This document shows, piece by piece, positions 1-8,543 of a stretch of DNA of 64,000 nt. The notes beneath the pieces were generated by a model. The model was not told where the DNA came from. It worked only from the letters and a program-made list of their open reading frames with translations, and did not search any database. The stretch is from Tumebacillus avium. GTDB taxonomy: Bacteria > Bacillota > Bacilli > Tumebacillales > Tumebacillaceae. Location of the stretch: positions 1,396,501-1,460,500 of the forward strand of contig NZ_CP021434.1 of the NCBI RefSeq assembly GCF_002162355.1, in the 5' to 3' direction. Position numbers and translations under genes: made by a program. Numbering within the stretch: the stretch's first letter is position 1; every line of letters starts with the position of its first letter.

Positions 1-1357
1 TGGTCTTTGTTGTATAAAAAGGTTCGCCAAGATGCGTGAGATGCTCCTGGGGAATTCCGGTGCCTTCGTCCTGAACGCGAATGCGAATCTGCGGCTGCTC
101 AGCTGCCAGAAGCTCGGCCGAGATATGGATCACGCCTCCGTCGGGCATCGCTTCGATCGCATTTTTAATAAAGTTGATGAACACCTGTTTCAGTTGGTTG
201 TGATCGCAGTCGATCTCCGGCAGCTCTTCCAGCAGCTCCGCCCGGATCTGCACATTGTGCAAAATCGCCTGTGTCTCGCTTAAGGTCAGCACATCGCGCA
301 GGATCGAGACAAGATCCATCCGTTTAAAAGAATTGGCCTGCGGTTTGGCCAGCACGAGCAATTCGCTGACGATCATTTCGATGCGGCTCAGTTCCGATTC
401 CATGACTTCGAGGTATTTGCGGTGCGTCTCCTGACCCACTTGCATCAGTTGGACAAATCCTTTTAATGCGGTCAGCGGATTGCGAATCTCATGCGCCAGT
501 CCGGCAGCCAGCTGACCGGCGATGCTGAGCTTCTCCGTTTGAATCAAAAGTTCCTCCGACCGCTTGTTTTGGCTGATGTCGCGGCAGGTCCCGCTGAAGC
601 CGATCACTTCGCCCAGGGTGTTGCGCACCGGCGACAAGGTGGCACTGACGTAGATGAGACGTCCGTCCTTGCAGATGCGCTGTGTTTCATAGCCGCGCAT
701 GGACTGGCCTGCTTTGATCTCTTGATGCAGCCGGTAAATTTCCTCACTCAGAAAGTCGGGGATGATCGGCAGGTGTTTCCCGACCACTTCCGCTTCCGAC
801 CAGCCAAACAGCGCTTCAAAAGCCGGATTGATCTGCAGCACGCGCTCCTCCAGATCGACCAGCCAGATCGCGTCGGCGCTGTTGCGGATGATCGCTTCCA
901 GCTGTTCCTTGGTCTTGCGCAGCTCTTCCTCCGAGCGCTTGATGTGGCTGATATCGCGGCAGGTGCCGCTGATGCCGATCACTTCGCCCTGGGTGTTGCG
1001 CACCGGCGACAAGGTGGCGCTGACATGGATCAGGCGTCCGTCACAGCAGATGCGCTGCGTTTCATAGCCGCGCATCGATTGGCCTGCTTTGATCTGCTGG
1101 TGCAGCTTGTGCATCTCCGCCGCGAGAAAGTCGGGGATGATCGGCAGCCTTTTTCCGAGCACCTCCTCTTCCACCCAGCCAAACAGCGCTTCGAAAGCCG
1201 GATTGATTTGCAGAACGCGCTCTTCCAGATCGACCATCCAAATGGCATCGGCGCTATGTTGAAGGAATGACTCGATGCACAGCTCTTTGCCGGTTTCATT
1301 TGGTTCGTCCGCATCGTGCACATGCAAGTCGAGAACCTTGTCCTGCTCATCTATCAT
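1..1357 (-). CDS. Sporulation-type PAS-PAS sensor histidine kinase (3' end outside window)
   Basis: Sensor kinase that would autophosphorylate on histidine and pass phosphate to a response regulator or Spo0F-like protein. Reading leftwards from ATG at 1357 (upstream GGAGAGGG) the frame stays open to the window edge, giving about 452 residues. Two PAS domains (about residues 32-138 and 157-263) are near copies of each other, followed by the H-box HEIRNPLTALKG with His289, an N-box (FINFIKNAIEAM) and a G1 box (DEGTGIP). The last ATP-binding motifs lie beyond the window. There is no membrane segment in the visible part, so it is probably cytoplasmic, as in KinA/KinE-like kinases. The kinase call is secure; the sporulation role is inferred from the H-box type. 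Confidence 0.93.
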   Translation of the reverse strand, partial: MIDEQDKVLDLHVHDADEPNETGKELCIESFLQHSADAIWMVDLEERVLQINPAFEALFGWVEEEVLGKRLPIIPDFLAAEMHKLHQQIKAGQSMRGYETQRICCDGRLIHVSATLSPVRNTQGEVIGISGTCRDISHIKRSEEELRKTKEQLEAIIRNSADAIWLVDLEERVLQINPAFEALFGWSEAEVVGKHLPIIPDFLSEEIYRLHQEIKAGQSMRGYETQRICKDGRLIYVSATLSPVRNTLGEVIGFSGTCRDISQNKRSEELLIQTEKLSIAGQLAAGLAHEIRNPLTALKGFVQLMQVGQETHRKYLEVMESELSRIEMIVSELLVLAKPQANSFKRMDLVSILRDVLTLSETQAILHNVQIRAELLEELPEIDCDHNQLKQVFINFIKNAIEAMPDGGVIHISAELLAAEQPQIRIRVQDEGTGIPQEHLTHLGEPFYTTKT

Positions 1358-1511
1358 CGTTTCGACCCTCTCCGTGAAATGCTTTTGGTATCCATCTGGA
1401 TTCTATATTTATCCTAAGATATGCGAGCCTCAGTTGTTTTCACCCATCTTTATATAGTACGGCGTCCTTGTTCTTATACCTTTTCCTTGTAGAATCTTAA
1501 CGAATAAACTA

Positions 1512-1536
1512 AACCGTAAGCCACAGGCTTACGGTT
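1512..1536 (-). terminator. Hairpin between DUF4180 gene and kinase
   Basis: A perfect 11-bp inverted repeat (AACCGTAAGCC / GGCTTACGGTT) with a 3-nt loop lies just downstream of the minus-strand gene ending at 1557. The following minus-strand tract is only moderately T-rich, so it is a probable terminator. Confidence 0.6.
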
Positions 1537-1556
1537 CTTTATGCATGATTTCGTAA

Positions 1557-1925
1557 TCAATTGCCCCCGTGCAGCGCTTGCAGCCCGGCCGGCAGATCTT
1601 TGGCAAAAAACACTTGGTTGCCGCGGTTGCACTCGTAGATGAAGCTCTGCAAGCTCTTGCTCGCGTACCCGTCAAAATCGCCGACGATGGCGATCTGCAC
1701 CTGATAATTGGTGAACTTTTGCAAAATCTCTCCGGCCAGCCTCGTCTTGAGATCGAAGAACTCCTCGGTGATGTTCGCCTTCGGAATCAGAATCTTGCTG
1801 CTGCCGCTCTCATACCTTACGGTCGCCATCAGATCCAGCGCGTCTTGGACGTCATGGATCACAACTTCCGCGCTTTCCACGATCGCGACTTGCGAGTTGC
1901 CTTGCCGGTCGAGCCTGATCTTCAT
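1557..1925 (-). CDS. DUF4180 family protein
   Basis: Small soluble protein of 122 residues of unknown biochemical function. It matches what I recall of the DUF4180 family: an opening strand region (VAIVESAEVVIHDVQDAL), the segment DLKTRLAGEILQKF at about residues 58-71, and IAIVGDF at about 79-85, near the usual length. The ATG at 1925 follows GAAAGGGG. It stands alone between two hairpins, so it is probably monocistronic. No catalytic motif is evident. Confidence 0.85.
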   Translation of the reverse strand: MKIRLDRQGNSQVAIVESAEVVIHDVQDALDLMATVRYESGSSKILIPKANITEEFFDLKTRLAGEILQKFTNYQVQIAIVGDFDGYASKSLQSFIYECNRGNQVFFAKDLPAGLQALHGGN

Positions 1926-1942
1926 CTGCCCTGCCCCTTTCG

Positions 1943-1982
1943 AAAAAAAGAGACCTCCTGCGGGATTGGTACACGAGGAGGT
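1943..1982 (-). terminator. Rho-independent terminator of the PhnA-like gene
   Basis: On the minus strand GACCTCCT and AGGAGGTC form a stem downstream of the gene ending at 1998, followed by CTTTTTTT. Stem plus T-tract orientation fits termination of that gene. Confidence 0.8.
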
Positions 1983-1997
1983 CGAATCATAGCTGCG

Positions 1998-2339
1998 TTA
2001 TGCTTTTTTGACAAACTCAGACTTCAATTTCATCGCGCCAAACCCGTCAATTTTGCAATCAATATCATGATCGCCCTCGACGAGGCGAATATTTTTCACC
2101 TTGGTGCCCATCTTTAAGACGGAGGAACTGCCTTTCACTTTCAGGTCTTTGATCACCAGTACGGTATCTCCGTCGGTTAACACATTTCCGTTCGCGTCTT
2201 TGATCGTCTTGGTGTCTTCCCCGTTGTCGCTGCCAGGTCCCGGCGTCCACTCATTCCCGCACTCCGGGCAAATCAGCAGGCTGCCGTCTTCGTATGTATA
2301 TGCAGAGTTGCAAGCTGGGCAATTTGGCAAATCGGCCAT
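1998..2339 (-). CDS. PhnA/YjdM-type zinc-ribbon protein
   Basis: A 113-residue soluble protein. Residues 1-30 form a zinc ribbon with two CxxC pairs (CPAC and CPEC), and the C-terminal half has the PhnA-domain pattern ([16 protein letters not shown], then [16 protein letters not shown]). The family was named from the phosphonate operon but is not required for phosphonate use; its role is unclear. I chose the ATG at 2339 because it begins at the conserved [10 protein letters not shown] and is preceded by GGGGA; a longer upstream reading (to 2393) has no conserved residues. Confidence 0.9.
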   Translation of the reverse strand: MADLPNCPACNSAYTYEDGSLLICPECGNEWTPGPGSDNGEDTKTIKDANGNVLTDGDTVLVIKDLKVKGSSSVLKMGTKVKNIRLVEGDHDIDCKIDGFGAMKLKSEFVKKA

Positions 2340-2488
2340 GATTCCATATCCCCTATCCGATAATGATCGGCACCATCTTATCACAGTCTCCACAGATTGG
2401 CAAAATGCAGGAGCCTGCAGAACCCGGCACGAAATGTCGGATGGGTGCTGTTCTTCCCTGCTATTCTGTTGCTAAAGGAGGTCATCGC

Positions 2489-3361
2489 ATGGATTCGCTG
2501 AGTAACATGAATGCCGCGATTCAGTATTTGGAGGAGAACCTGACCGGCGAGATCGATTTTCAAGAAGCGTCCCGGCTGGCTTTGTGCTCCGAGTATCATT
2601 TTAAAAGGATGTTTTCCTTTCTGGCCGGCATCTCGCTGTCGGAGTACGTCCGCCGCCGGCGTCTGACGCTGGCAGCGTTTGAGTTGCAGAACAGCGAGGT
2701 GCTGGTCATCGATCTTGCCATCAAGTACGGCTACAACTCGCCCGATTCGTTTGCCCGGGCCTTTCAACACCTGCATGGCCTGACGCCAACCGAAGCCAGA
2801 GCCAGCGGCCATTCCCTGAAAGCGTATCCGCGCATGACCTTCCAGCTTTCGATCCGAGGGGGAAGAGAAATGAACTATCGCATTGTGGAAAAAGAGGCAT
2901 TTCGCATCGTGGGATTGATGAAGCGGGTGCCGATCATTTTTAACGGGGTGAATCCGGAGATCGCCGCGATGTGGTCTTCGCTGGATGCCGCCCTGATCCA
3001 GCAGTTGAAGTCGCTGTCCAATCTGGAGCCGTCCGGAATCATCAGCGCGTCGGCAAACTTCTCCGAAGGCCGCATGGAGGAACGCGGCGAGCTCGACCAC
3101 TACATCGGAGCGGCCACCACTCATGCGCCGCCCGACAGCCTCGCCTGCCTCGAAGTCCCCGCCTCCACCTGGGCAGTCTTCGAGTCAGTCGGCCCCTTCC
3201 CCGACACCCTGCAAGATGTCTGGGGCCGCATCTATTCCGAGTGGTTCCCCTCCTCCAGCTACCAACAGGCCCCCGGCCCGGAGATCCTCTGGAATGCGGA
3301 TAAGGACGTCACGTCTCCCACTTTTAAAAGCGAGATTTGGATTCCCGTTGTGAAGAGATGA
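2489..3361 (+). CDS. AraC-family regulator with GyrI-like effector domain
   Basis: Transcription factor of 290 residues. Residues 1-105 hold two helix-turn-helix motifs of AraC type ([16 protein letters not shown] and [19 protein letters not shown]). After a short linker, residues about 129-290 resemble the GyrI/SoxS-Rob type ligand-binding fold found in regulators such as Rob and BmrR-like proteins. The start at 2489 has a perfect AAAGGAGG 8 nt upstream; an in-frame upstream extension to 2363 lacks homology. It is followed by a strong bidirectional hairpin and has no operon partner, so its targets cannot be read from context. Confidence 0.93.
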   Translation: MDSLSNMNAAIQYLEENLTGEIDFQEASRLALCSEYHFKRMFSFLAGISLSEYVRRRRLTLAAFELQNSEVLVIDLAIKYGYNSPDSFARAFQHLHGLTPTEARASGHSLKAYPRMTFQLSIRGGREMNYRIVEKEAFRIVGLMKRVPIIFNGVNPEIAAMWSSLDAALIQQLKSLSNLEPSGIISASANFSEGRMEERGELDHYIGAATTHAPPDSLACLEVPASTWAVFESVGPFPDTLQDVWGRIYSEWFPSSSYQQAPGPEILWNADKDVTSPTFKSEIWIPVVKR

Positions 3362-3364
3362 TAG

Positions 3365-3406
3365 AAAAAACGCCCTCAATGCGCTTCAACGCGAGGGCGT
3401 TTTTTA
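3365..3406 (+). terminator. Terminator after AraC-type regulator
   Basis: AACGCCCTC and GAGGGCGTT form a 9-bp stem around a 15-nt loop, followed by TTTTTT. It sits a few bases after the stop at 3361. Confidence 0.88.
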
Positions 3407-3477
3407 TGTTCCTCGTAGCAGCTCTAACTTTGATCGTGACGATTTTAAAGCATATGTTGGACAGTCAAAACAAAAAG

Positions 3478-3519
3478 AAATAGATCGCCCTCTGAGTGGA
3501 TAGCTCTGGCGATCTATTT
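3478..3519. repeat. Long intergenic inverted repeat
   Basis: AAATAGATCGCC and GGCGATCTATTT form a perfect 12-bp inverted repeat with an 18-nt spacer. It lies in the gap between the AraC-type gene and the minus-strand nuclease-like gene. It has no strong T-tract and its role is unknown. Confidence 0.7.
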
Positions 3520-3532
3520 CCCCAACTATTGA

Positions 3533-3557
3533 GCCGACACCCTTGCCGGGTATCAGT
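3533..3557. repeat. Intergenic motif CCGACACCC-n-GGGTATCAGT, copy 1
   Basis: Short semi-palindromic sequence (GCCGACACCCTTGCCGGG, then TATCAGT) that occurs again at 21841 and 31938, in each case between genes. Read on the minus strand, GATACCC pairs with GGGTGTC through one G-U pair. Confidence 0.6.
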
Positions 3558-3563
3558 TGTGTC

Positions 3564-3602
3564 AAAAGACCGTAGGTGTTCGAGCACCTATGGTCTTTTT
3601 TA
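3564..3602. terminator. Bidirectional terminator
   Basis: AAAGACCGTAGGTG and CACCTATGGTCTTT form a 14-bp stem with one internal G-T step and a TTCGAG loop, flanked by A and T runs. It could end transcripts from both sides; the minus-strand gene at 3674 is the nearest user. Confidence 0.85.
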
Positions 3603-3673
3603 TCTTACGCATGTTCTGTAAGTTGATTCTAACATATGAGATCTGGCCCCTTCAAGGAAAGACAATTCATTTG

Positions 3674-4744
3674 CTACAATCCGAAAAACTCCGAGACCTT
3701 CTCAATGGTGTATTGATGTCTCAATTTGTACGCGCTGTTTTGATTCGCACGTAATCCAGTTGTCCAAAACGCTTTCTCCCTTGAAACGGTCTTTTCCCAC
3801 TCCACTGTCACTACGTACTCACAGCGTTCTAGGTCGTCAAGGTCATGTTTCATGTTCCTCGCTTGAAGGTCACAGTCGACAAGCTTTTTCGTCATACCAT
3901 TGATATGGACTTCAGCATCCTTTAATGGAACTGATTTTGAAGTCACTTTTCCCACCGCGACATAGCCGCTTTTAGGAATCATACAAAAAATACGAGCGCC
4001 CACAAACAATGAGTCAAGCGTCCTGCTGTACCACTTACCATTGCCTGCTGAAACAAAACCGTATTTTACGGCATCCTCCCAGCTCCGATACTGATCATCA
4101 TCAAAATTCACCACGAAGTCCTGCTGATTCCATTTTTCTTTTTTATTGTCGCGTTTCGAAATCGACGTCTTTTCTTCCACGACGTTTGGGTCAATCAGCC
4201 AACTTCTTGAGATAAATTCCTCATGGCCTTCTTTGAAATAACGGAAAAACACGGCGTTGACCGGCACCCCGAAATTTGAAGACAAGTATTGAATAATTCG
4301 TTCCGTCTCATAATCCAATTCTGCGCTGACGATAATCATTTGATGTGCTTTGTTAATTTCCTCGGGCAGACCTGTTTCAAATTTGGCAATAAACGCGTCT
4401 TCTAGAGATGCTTTGTAGCTATCTTCATAGATCTGAACAATTTCATCGTACGACAAAGATTGAATCCAACTTGCATAGTCGATGATCTGGGCAACTACAT
4501 CACGTGGTGTCCGCTGCTTTTTCAATTCCATGATGACGATATTGCCGTCCTGATCGATCGCCAGCAGATCAATAAATTTTCCAAATGCAGTCGGGACTTG
4601 TCTGCCTAGTAACAACAAGTTGTCCGAAATGATCGAGATGTCCTCTTCCAGGATCTCTTCGAGCTTTTTTTCCGACGCAATCGCAGTAAAATTTACTCGT
4701 TTTACGCCATTGCTGACATTCCAGATACCTACTTCAATCGGCAT
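3674..4744 (-). CDS. NucS/DUF91-like PD-(D/E)xK nuclease-domain protein
   Basis: Protein of 356 residues whose N-terminal part carries a PD-(D/E)xK-like core: D59 in FIDLLAID, then E73 and K75 in IVIMELKKQ, followed by a helix with a conserved Gln (VVAQIIDYASW). This arrangement is typical of NucS C-terminal-domain-like (DUF91) proteins. Residues about 200-356 are an unassigned region that may bind nucleic acid or protein. The gene starts 18 nt after the VOC-fusion gene ends, so the two are probably cotranscribed. The ATG at 4744 is preceded by AAGGGG. DNA cleavage or repair/defence roles are inference from the motif only. Confidence 0.8.
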   Translation of the reverse strand: MPIEVGIWNVSNGVKRVNFTAIASEKKLEEILEEDISIISDNLLLLGRQVPTAFGKFIDLLAIDQDGNIVIMELKKQRTPRDVVAQIIDYASWIQSLSYDEIVQIYEDSYKASLEDAFIAKFETGLPEEINKAHQMIIVSAELDYETERIIQYLSSNFGVPVNAVFFRYFKEGHEEFISRSWLIDPNVVEEKTSISKRDNKKEKWNQQDFVVNFDDDQYRSWEDAVKYGFVSAGNGKWYSRTLDSLFVGARIFCMIPKSGYVAVGKVTSKSVPLKDAEVHINGMTKKLVDCDLQARNMKHDLDDLERCEYVVTVEWEKTVSREKAFWTTGLRANQNSAYKLRHQYTIEKVSEFFGL

Positions 4745-4762
4745 ACCTGTACCCCTTTTCTT

Positions 4763-5398
4763 TTACAAATAATAACGAATACGTAATGTAGCTCCCTTCC
4801 CTTTTGGCGGGGCATAAAGCACTTCGTCCGTTGGCTTTTGCATGGAGTACATCACTTCACAACAACTCGCCATTCTGTGATTGCTGGATGGATATCCCCC
4901 TACCATGCTATGTACGTCGCCTGCGCAAATATCGACCGATTCTTTTCCTGCGCTTCGTGCCTCTTCCATGATTTCTTCGATCTTCTTTTTGAATGTTTCC
5001 GAGTTAATGACTTGCTGAGCTCTCTTGCAAACAATTTGAATCGGGTTCCCATCCGGGTCTTTTACCCAGCCGGATCGGAGGTTGTGCAGGAAGTCGTGCG
5101 GTTCGGATAACAGCGTGGCGCCGTTTTCCAGTAGGTAGTGGATGGCTGCATCTGTATCTTCCGTCCAGACGACGATTTCACAACCCGCATTTGACCCAGG
5201 GGTCAAACCATGGACTTCACGCGTCGATTCCTTGGTGGCGATGCCTAATTTGAAACCGTCTAACACCAGCTCATGGTGGACTTCCTGGCCTTCAATGACC
5301 GCTGTGAATGTCAGTTGGAAGCCAAGGCGTTCGTAAAATGCTTTTGAGACCTCCAGATTCTCGACATAGAGGTTGATTTGCGGGGCACGAAATTGCAT
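4763..5398 (-). CDS. VOC (glyoxalase/bleomycin-resistance-like) protein with extra C-terminal domain
   Basis: Protein of 211 residues with two parts. Residues 1-125 are a vicinal-oxygen-chelate fold (start QINLYVENLEVSKAFYERLGF, here split; end WVKDPDGNPIQIV). Residues about 132-211 are a different small domain rich in Cys/His (DICAGDVHSMVGGYP, NHRMASCCEVMY) ending in a basic strand, which I do not recognise with certainty. The start at 5398 has GAGGAGT 7 nt upstream; an in-frame extension to 5467 runs into the tatD-like gene and is not conserved. It lies between the TatD-family gene (16 nt gap) and the nuclease-like gene, suggesting one minus-strand operon. Confidence 0.8.
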   Translation of the reverse strand: MQFRAPQINLYVENLEVSKAFYERLGFQLTFTAVIEGQEVHHELVLDGFKLGIATKESTREVHGLTPGSNAGCEIVVWTEDTDAAIHYLLENGATLLSEPHDFLHNLRSGWVKDPDGNPIQIVCKRAQQVINSETFKKKIEEIMEEARSAGKESVDICAGDVHSMVGGYPSSNHRMASCCEVMYSMQKPTDEVLYAPPKGKGATLRIRYYL

Positions 5399-5414
5399 CG
5401 GACACACTCCTCTT

Positions 5415-6176
5415 TTATGTGATGAAGCCATACAGCGCACCGATATTGGCACGGTGCTGTTCGGCATAAAACGCTTCGCTTACCCCTTTCAAAGCGGCCA
5501 CTTGTTTCAGGACGGCGGGCAGAAGCAGCGGGGTCGTCTTTTGCCCGGAAAAAGGGCCATCGTACGGCCAAGGGCCATCCGTCTCGATCAGGAGCTGCTT
5601 GATCGGAACCGCTTGGGCCAACTGCTGGTCACGTTCGCGATGGCAGACTTCCGGCGTTACCGAGACATAGTAGCCGGCCTTGACGATCTGCGCCAGATCA
5701 ACGGCTGAAGCTTTGAGCCAGTGAAAATGCGCTTTGGTCACCCGATGCCTTTGCAGCAGCTCAAGGGCAGTGCGCGCTTGGTCATGCACGGCGTGCAGCA
5801 CGAGAGGGAGGTCAGACTCTACAGCAGCCTGGGCGAACCGATCCAACAGTTCCACATAGCGGTCCAATGCTCCTTCGCCTTGCTCTGCCAGCGTGTAATG
5901 CGGTAGCCCCACCTCGCCGATCGCAGACAGGCGGGGACGTTCCGTGCGGATCAGCGTGAACAGTTCCGGCAGATCTTGCTCTGCCGGACACGCTTGCTCC
6001 GGATGCCAGCCAATCGCGGCGTGGATGAAATGCGGATGGCGCTCTTTTAGCTCCAGCGTTCGGTAGGAGGAGCGCAGATCGGTCGCCACCGCCACTACCG
6101 CTTCGATACCGGCCGCGATCCATCGTTCGATCTCGTCCGGTTCGTATTGAGCGAGATGCAGATGGGAATCGATCAT
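5415..6176 (-). CDS. TatD-family metal-dependent hydrolase
   Basis: Amidohydrolase-fold protein of 253 residues. It opens with the metal-binding MIDSHLHLAQ (HxH), has GEVGL near residue 85, a VLHAVHDQA segment containing a ligand His, and the late metal Asp in LLIETDGPWPY. TatD proteins are usually 3'-5' DNases or general metal hydrolases in the cytoplasm. The ATG at 6176 is six codons inside a longer possible frame and has GGAGGAG at ideal spacing. First gene of a likely three-gene minus-strand operon with the VOC-fusion and NucS-like genes. Confidence 0.92.
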   Translation of the reverse strand: MIDSHLHLAQYEPDEIERWIAAGIEAVVAVATDLRSSYRTLELKERHPHFIHAAIGWHPEQACPAEQDLPELFTLIRTERPRLSAIGEVGLPHYTLAEQGEGALDRYVELLDRFAQAAVESDLPLVLHAVHDQARTALELLQRHRVTKAHFHWLKASAVDLAQIVKAGYYVSVTPEVCHRERDQQLAQAVPIKQLLIETDGPWPYDGPFSGQKTTPLLLPAVLKQVAALKGVSEAFYAEQHRANIGALYGFIT

Positions 6177-6277
6177 CGTCACTCCTCCAATCATTTTTCT
6201 ATTTCACAATTTGCATGGATTTCATGATCTTGGAGACCTTCTAACTGAGTGTAGATACATAATGAGGAGGTCTTTTC

Positions 6278-7288
6278 ATGAACGCCGCTCATCGAGCAAA
6301 ACTGACTTCGGCCGAGATCGCCGCCCTGTGGACGCAGTACATGAACGATACGTCCGGGCTCTGTTTCAATACATACATGCTGGAGCACCTGCAGGACTCT
6401 GACATCCGGAAAGTTTTCCAAGATGCTGTGCAGCTCAGCTCCCGACATGTTAACACAATAAAGAAGTTCTTAGAAGATGAAGGATTCCCGATTCCGATCG
6501 GGTTCACTCCTCAAGACGTAACAGTTGGCGCGCCACGCCTTTTTTCGGATACGTTTTGTCTGCATTACTTAAACATTATGTCGATCCACGGCTGCCATGG
6601 GTACAGCGGGGTGCTGACGACATGCACCCGCCGTGATATTCGCGACTATTACACGACCTGCATGACGACTGCCGTTGAATTATGCAACCAAACCAAAGAC
6701 ATCATGCTCGACAAAGGCGTGTATTATCGCCCCCCGGCGATCTCGCCGCCTGAAGGGCCGGAATTTATCAAAAGCGACAGTTTTTTAGCCGGCTGGTTTG
6801 GCGAAAAACGACCCCTGAACTGCATCGAGATCTCCGATATTTATTTTAATCTAAAAAAGAGCATCTTGGCGAAAGCGCTTATCGTTGCTTTCAGCCAAGT
6901 TGCTCATTCTAAAAAAGTGCGTGATTTTTTACTGGAAGCTGTGCAAGTCAAAGACAGCCACATCAATCTGTTTCATGAGACGCTGAACAACGAGAACCTG
7001 CCTGCTCCCCCCACGTTTGACGCGGAGATCACCGGTTCGACCACAGCTCCGTTCTCAGACAAGCTGATGATGTTCCAAATCGGATTTTTGTTCTCCACCG
7101 CCATGGTCTATTACGGAACGGGATGGGCCTCCTCGCTCCGCACCGATTTGACCCCAAAATACATCAGCTCCATTGCCGATGATATGCGAATCGGCCGCAA
7201 CTGGATGAACATCATGATTGAACACCAATGGTTTGAACAACCGCCTCTCGCTGCCGATCGCAAAGCATTGGCGATGAAGAACAAATGA
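6278..7288 (+). CDS. DUF3231 family protein (two tandem domains)
   Basis: Protein of 336 residues built from two copies of an all-helical DUF3231 domain (about 1-165 and 170-330). Each copy starts with a helix such as LTSAEIAALWTQYM or ISDIYFNLKKSILAKALI and has the pattern LHETLNNENLPAPP or IKKFLEDEGFPIPIGF. Bacillus homologues are often spore or stress proteins with a ferritin-like helical bundle; the molecular role is unknown. GAGGAGG precedes the ATG at 6278. It runs convergently into the YciI gene with only 13 nt between stops. Confidence 0.88.
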   Translation: MNAAHRAKLTSAEIAALWTQYMNDTSGLCFNTYMLEHLQDSDIRKVFQDAVQLSSRHVNTIKKFLEDEGFPIPIGFTPQDVTVGAPRLFSDTFCLHYLNIMSIHGCHGYSGVLTTCTRRDIRDYYTTCMTTAVELCNQTKDIMLDKGVYYRPPAISPPEGPEFIKSDSFLAGWFGEKRPLNCIEISDIYFNLKKSILAKALIVAFSQVAHSKKVRDFLLEAVQVKDSHINLFHETLNNENLPAPPTFDAEITGSTTAPFSDKLMMFQIGFLFSTAMVYYGTGWASSLRTDLTPKYISSIADDMRIGRNWMNIMIEHQWFEQPPLAADRKALAMKNK

Positions 7289-7301
7289 GTTTCGGTGCGC
7301 T

Positions 7302-7676
7302 TTACTCCGGCTGCCGGAAGTAATGGATCGGGCGGATCTCCAGACGCCAGCCGAACTCCTCCCCCGCATCCATTCGGGTCGTGGGATGCAGGGAAGCGAT
7401 CCGAATCGCTTCCTCGATGTTTTCCGCTTCGATGAGGAAGGCGCTGCCGATCAACTCTTTGGTTTCCGAAAACGGCCCGTCAGTAACGCGCACCTTCCCG
7501 TTAGCCCGCTGCAGACTTTTCGTCTCGGAGTCGAGACCGGCATCGAGCAGCACCTGCCCGCTGTTGTAAAATTCCTGGAGGTGCGGCATACATTCGCTCA
7601 TCACAGCATCGATCTCTTCCTTGGAACGGGCATCCATTTTCTCCGGATTCAAGTAGCCAAGACACAGGTATTTCAT
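7302..7676 (-). CDS. YciI/DGPF-domain protein
   Basis: Small ferredoxin-like-fold protein of 124 residues with the hallmark DGPFSETKE (about residues 66-74), a KYLCLGYLN opening and a closing GWRLEIRPI. Members are YCII-related and often encoded near ECF sigma factors; their activity is not settled. RBS AAAGGGGG is 6 nt before the ATG. There is no sigma-factor partner nearby. Confidence 0.92.
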   Translation of the reverse strand: MKYLCLGYLNPEKMDARSKEEIDAVMSECMPHLQEFYNSGQVLLDAGLDSETKSLQRANGKVRVTDGPFSETKELIGSAFLIEAENIEEAIRIASLHPTTRMDAGEEFGWRLEIRPIHYFRQPE

Positions 7677-7760
7677 TTGAAATCCCCCTTTCTACTATGA
7701 TGACGAACGGCAGACGGGATCATCGACAGGCCCGCCAAGAAATCGCAGCGTTCCAGTCGG

Positions 7761-8543
7761 TCATTTATCATCTTTTATCCAAAAGGCAGAAAGATAAGCA
7801 GTCCGAAACCCTGCCCGTTCCATATTGGCATGGCTGACCGAACCAAACTCGACATCCGTATACAGCGTATCGAGACCCAGTTGAACAGCTTCCGCCAACC
7901 GATGTCTTAGCAGGGCGGTCTGACAGCCTCTGCCGCGATACTCCGGGAACGTGAAGTCATTGGCCAGATACCCCGCCTGTCCATGCACAAACATCGACCC
8001 CATCGCCGCCGGGTTCCCGTCGATCGTCAGCATGTAATTCTTGAAATCGGGGCGGTAAAAATACGGCTTGCTCCGCGCAACCATCTCCTCGGTGAGCTCC
8101 ATGCCCCCGTTGGACAGCGCGATCCACTGGATAAACTTTTCTGCAGTTTCCTCAGTGACCAGCTCAAATTGGAACTCATACGTCCCTTCGAACTTTTGCA
8201 ACGGGTCGGCATGCAGAAAGACCAGTTGCTCGGCTGGCAGATACCCTTTTTCAATCAATGCTCGAGAGACATCGGGTGACAGGAGATCTGGCGTCAAATC
8301 AAAACAAGGTGCGCCGTCTGGATAGTGGTTGAGGATCGTATCCAAAAGCGGCACGTCTTGAGCGCCAAACCCTTTGACCCGGTTGTAGTAGATGGACGCA
8401 GGGTTGGTTGGTTCCCGAAGCAGAGTACTTCCTCCCACGGAAAGCACTTCTAACTGCTTGGGCACTGCCGCTAATGCGCGGCTGGCGTTCAATTTGGTAA
8501 GCTCCAACTCAATCTCTTCAATGCGTTCTATTCTCCTGCGCAT
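7761..8543 (-). CDS. GNAT-family acetyltransferase coupled to UvrA-like gene
   Basis: Predicted N-acetyltransferase of 260 residues. The C-terminal half holds the acetyl-CoA site (FTFPEYRGRGCQTALL at about residues 200-215) and a terminal VSHANMERAGFRTAY; the N-terminal half is a divergent GNAT-like domain. Its ATG at 8543 overlaps the stop of the upstream UvrA-like gene as TAATG and has no clear RBS of its own, so translation is probably coupled. The target is unknown; linkage to a UvrA-like protein suggests a role in resistance to a DNA-active compound, which is inference. Confidence 0.85.
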   Translation of the reverse strand: MRRRIERIEEIELELTKLNASRALAAVPKQLEVLSVGGSTLLREPTNPASIYYNRVKGFGAQDVPLLDTILNHYPDGAPCFDLTPDLLSPDVSRALIEKGYLPAEQLVFLHADPLQKFEGTYEFQFELVTEETAEKFIQWIALSNGGMELTEEMVARSKPYFYRPDFKNYMLTIDGNPAAMGSMFVHGQAGYLANDFTFPEYRGRGCQTALLRHRLAEAVQLGLDTLYTDVEFGSVSHANMERAGFRTAYLSAFWIKDDK

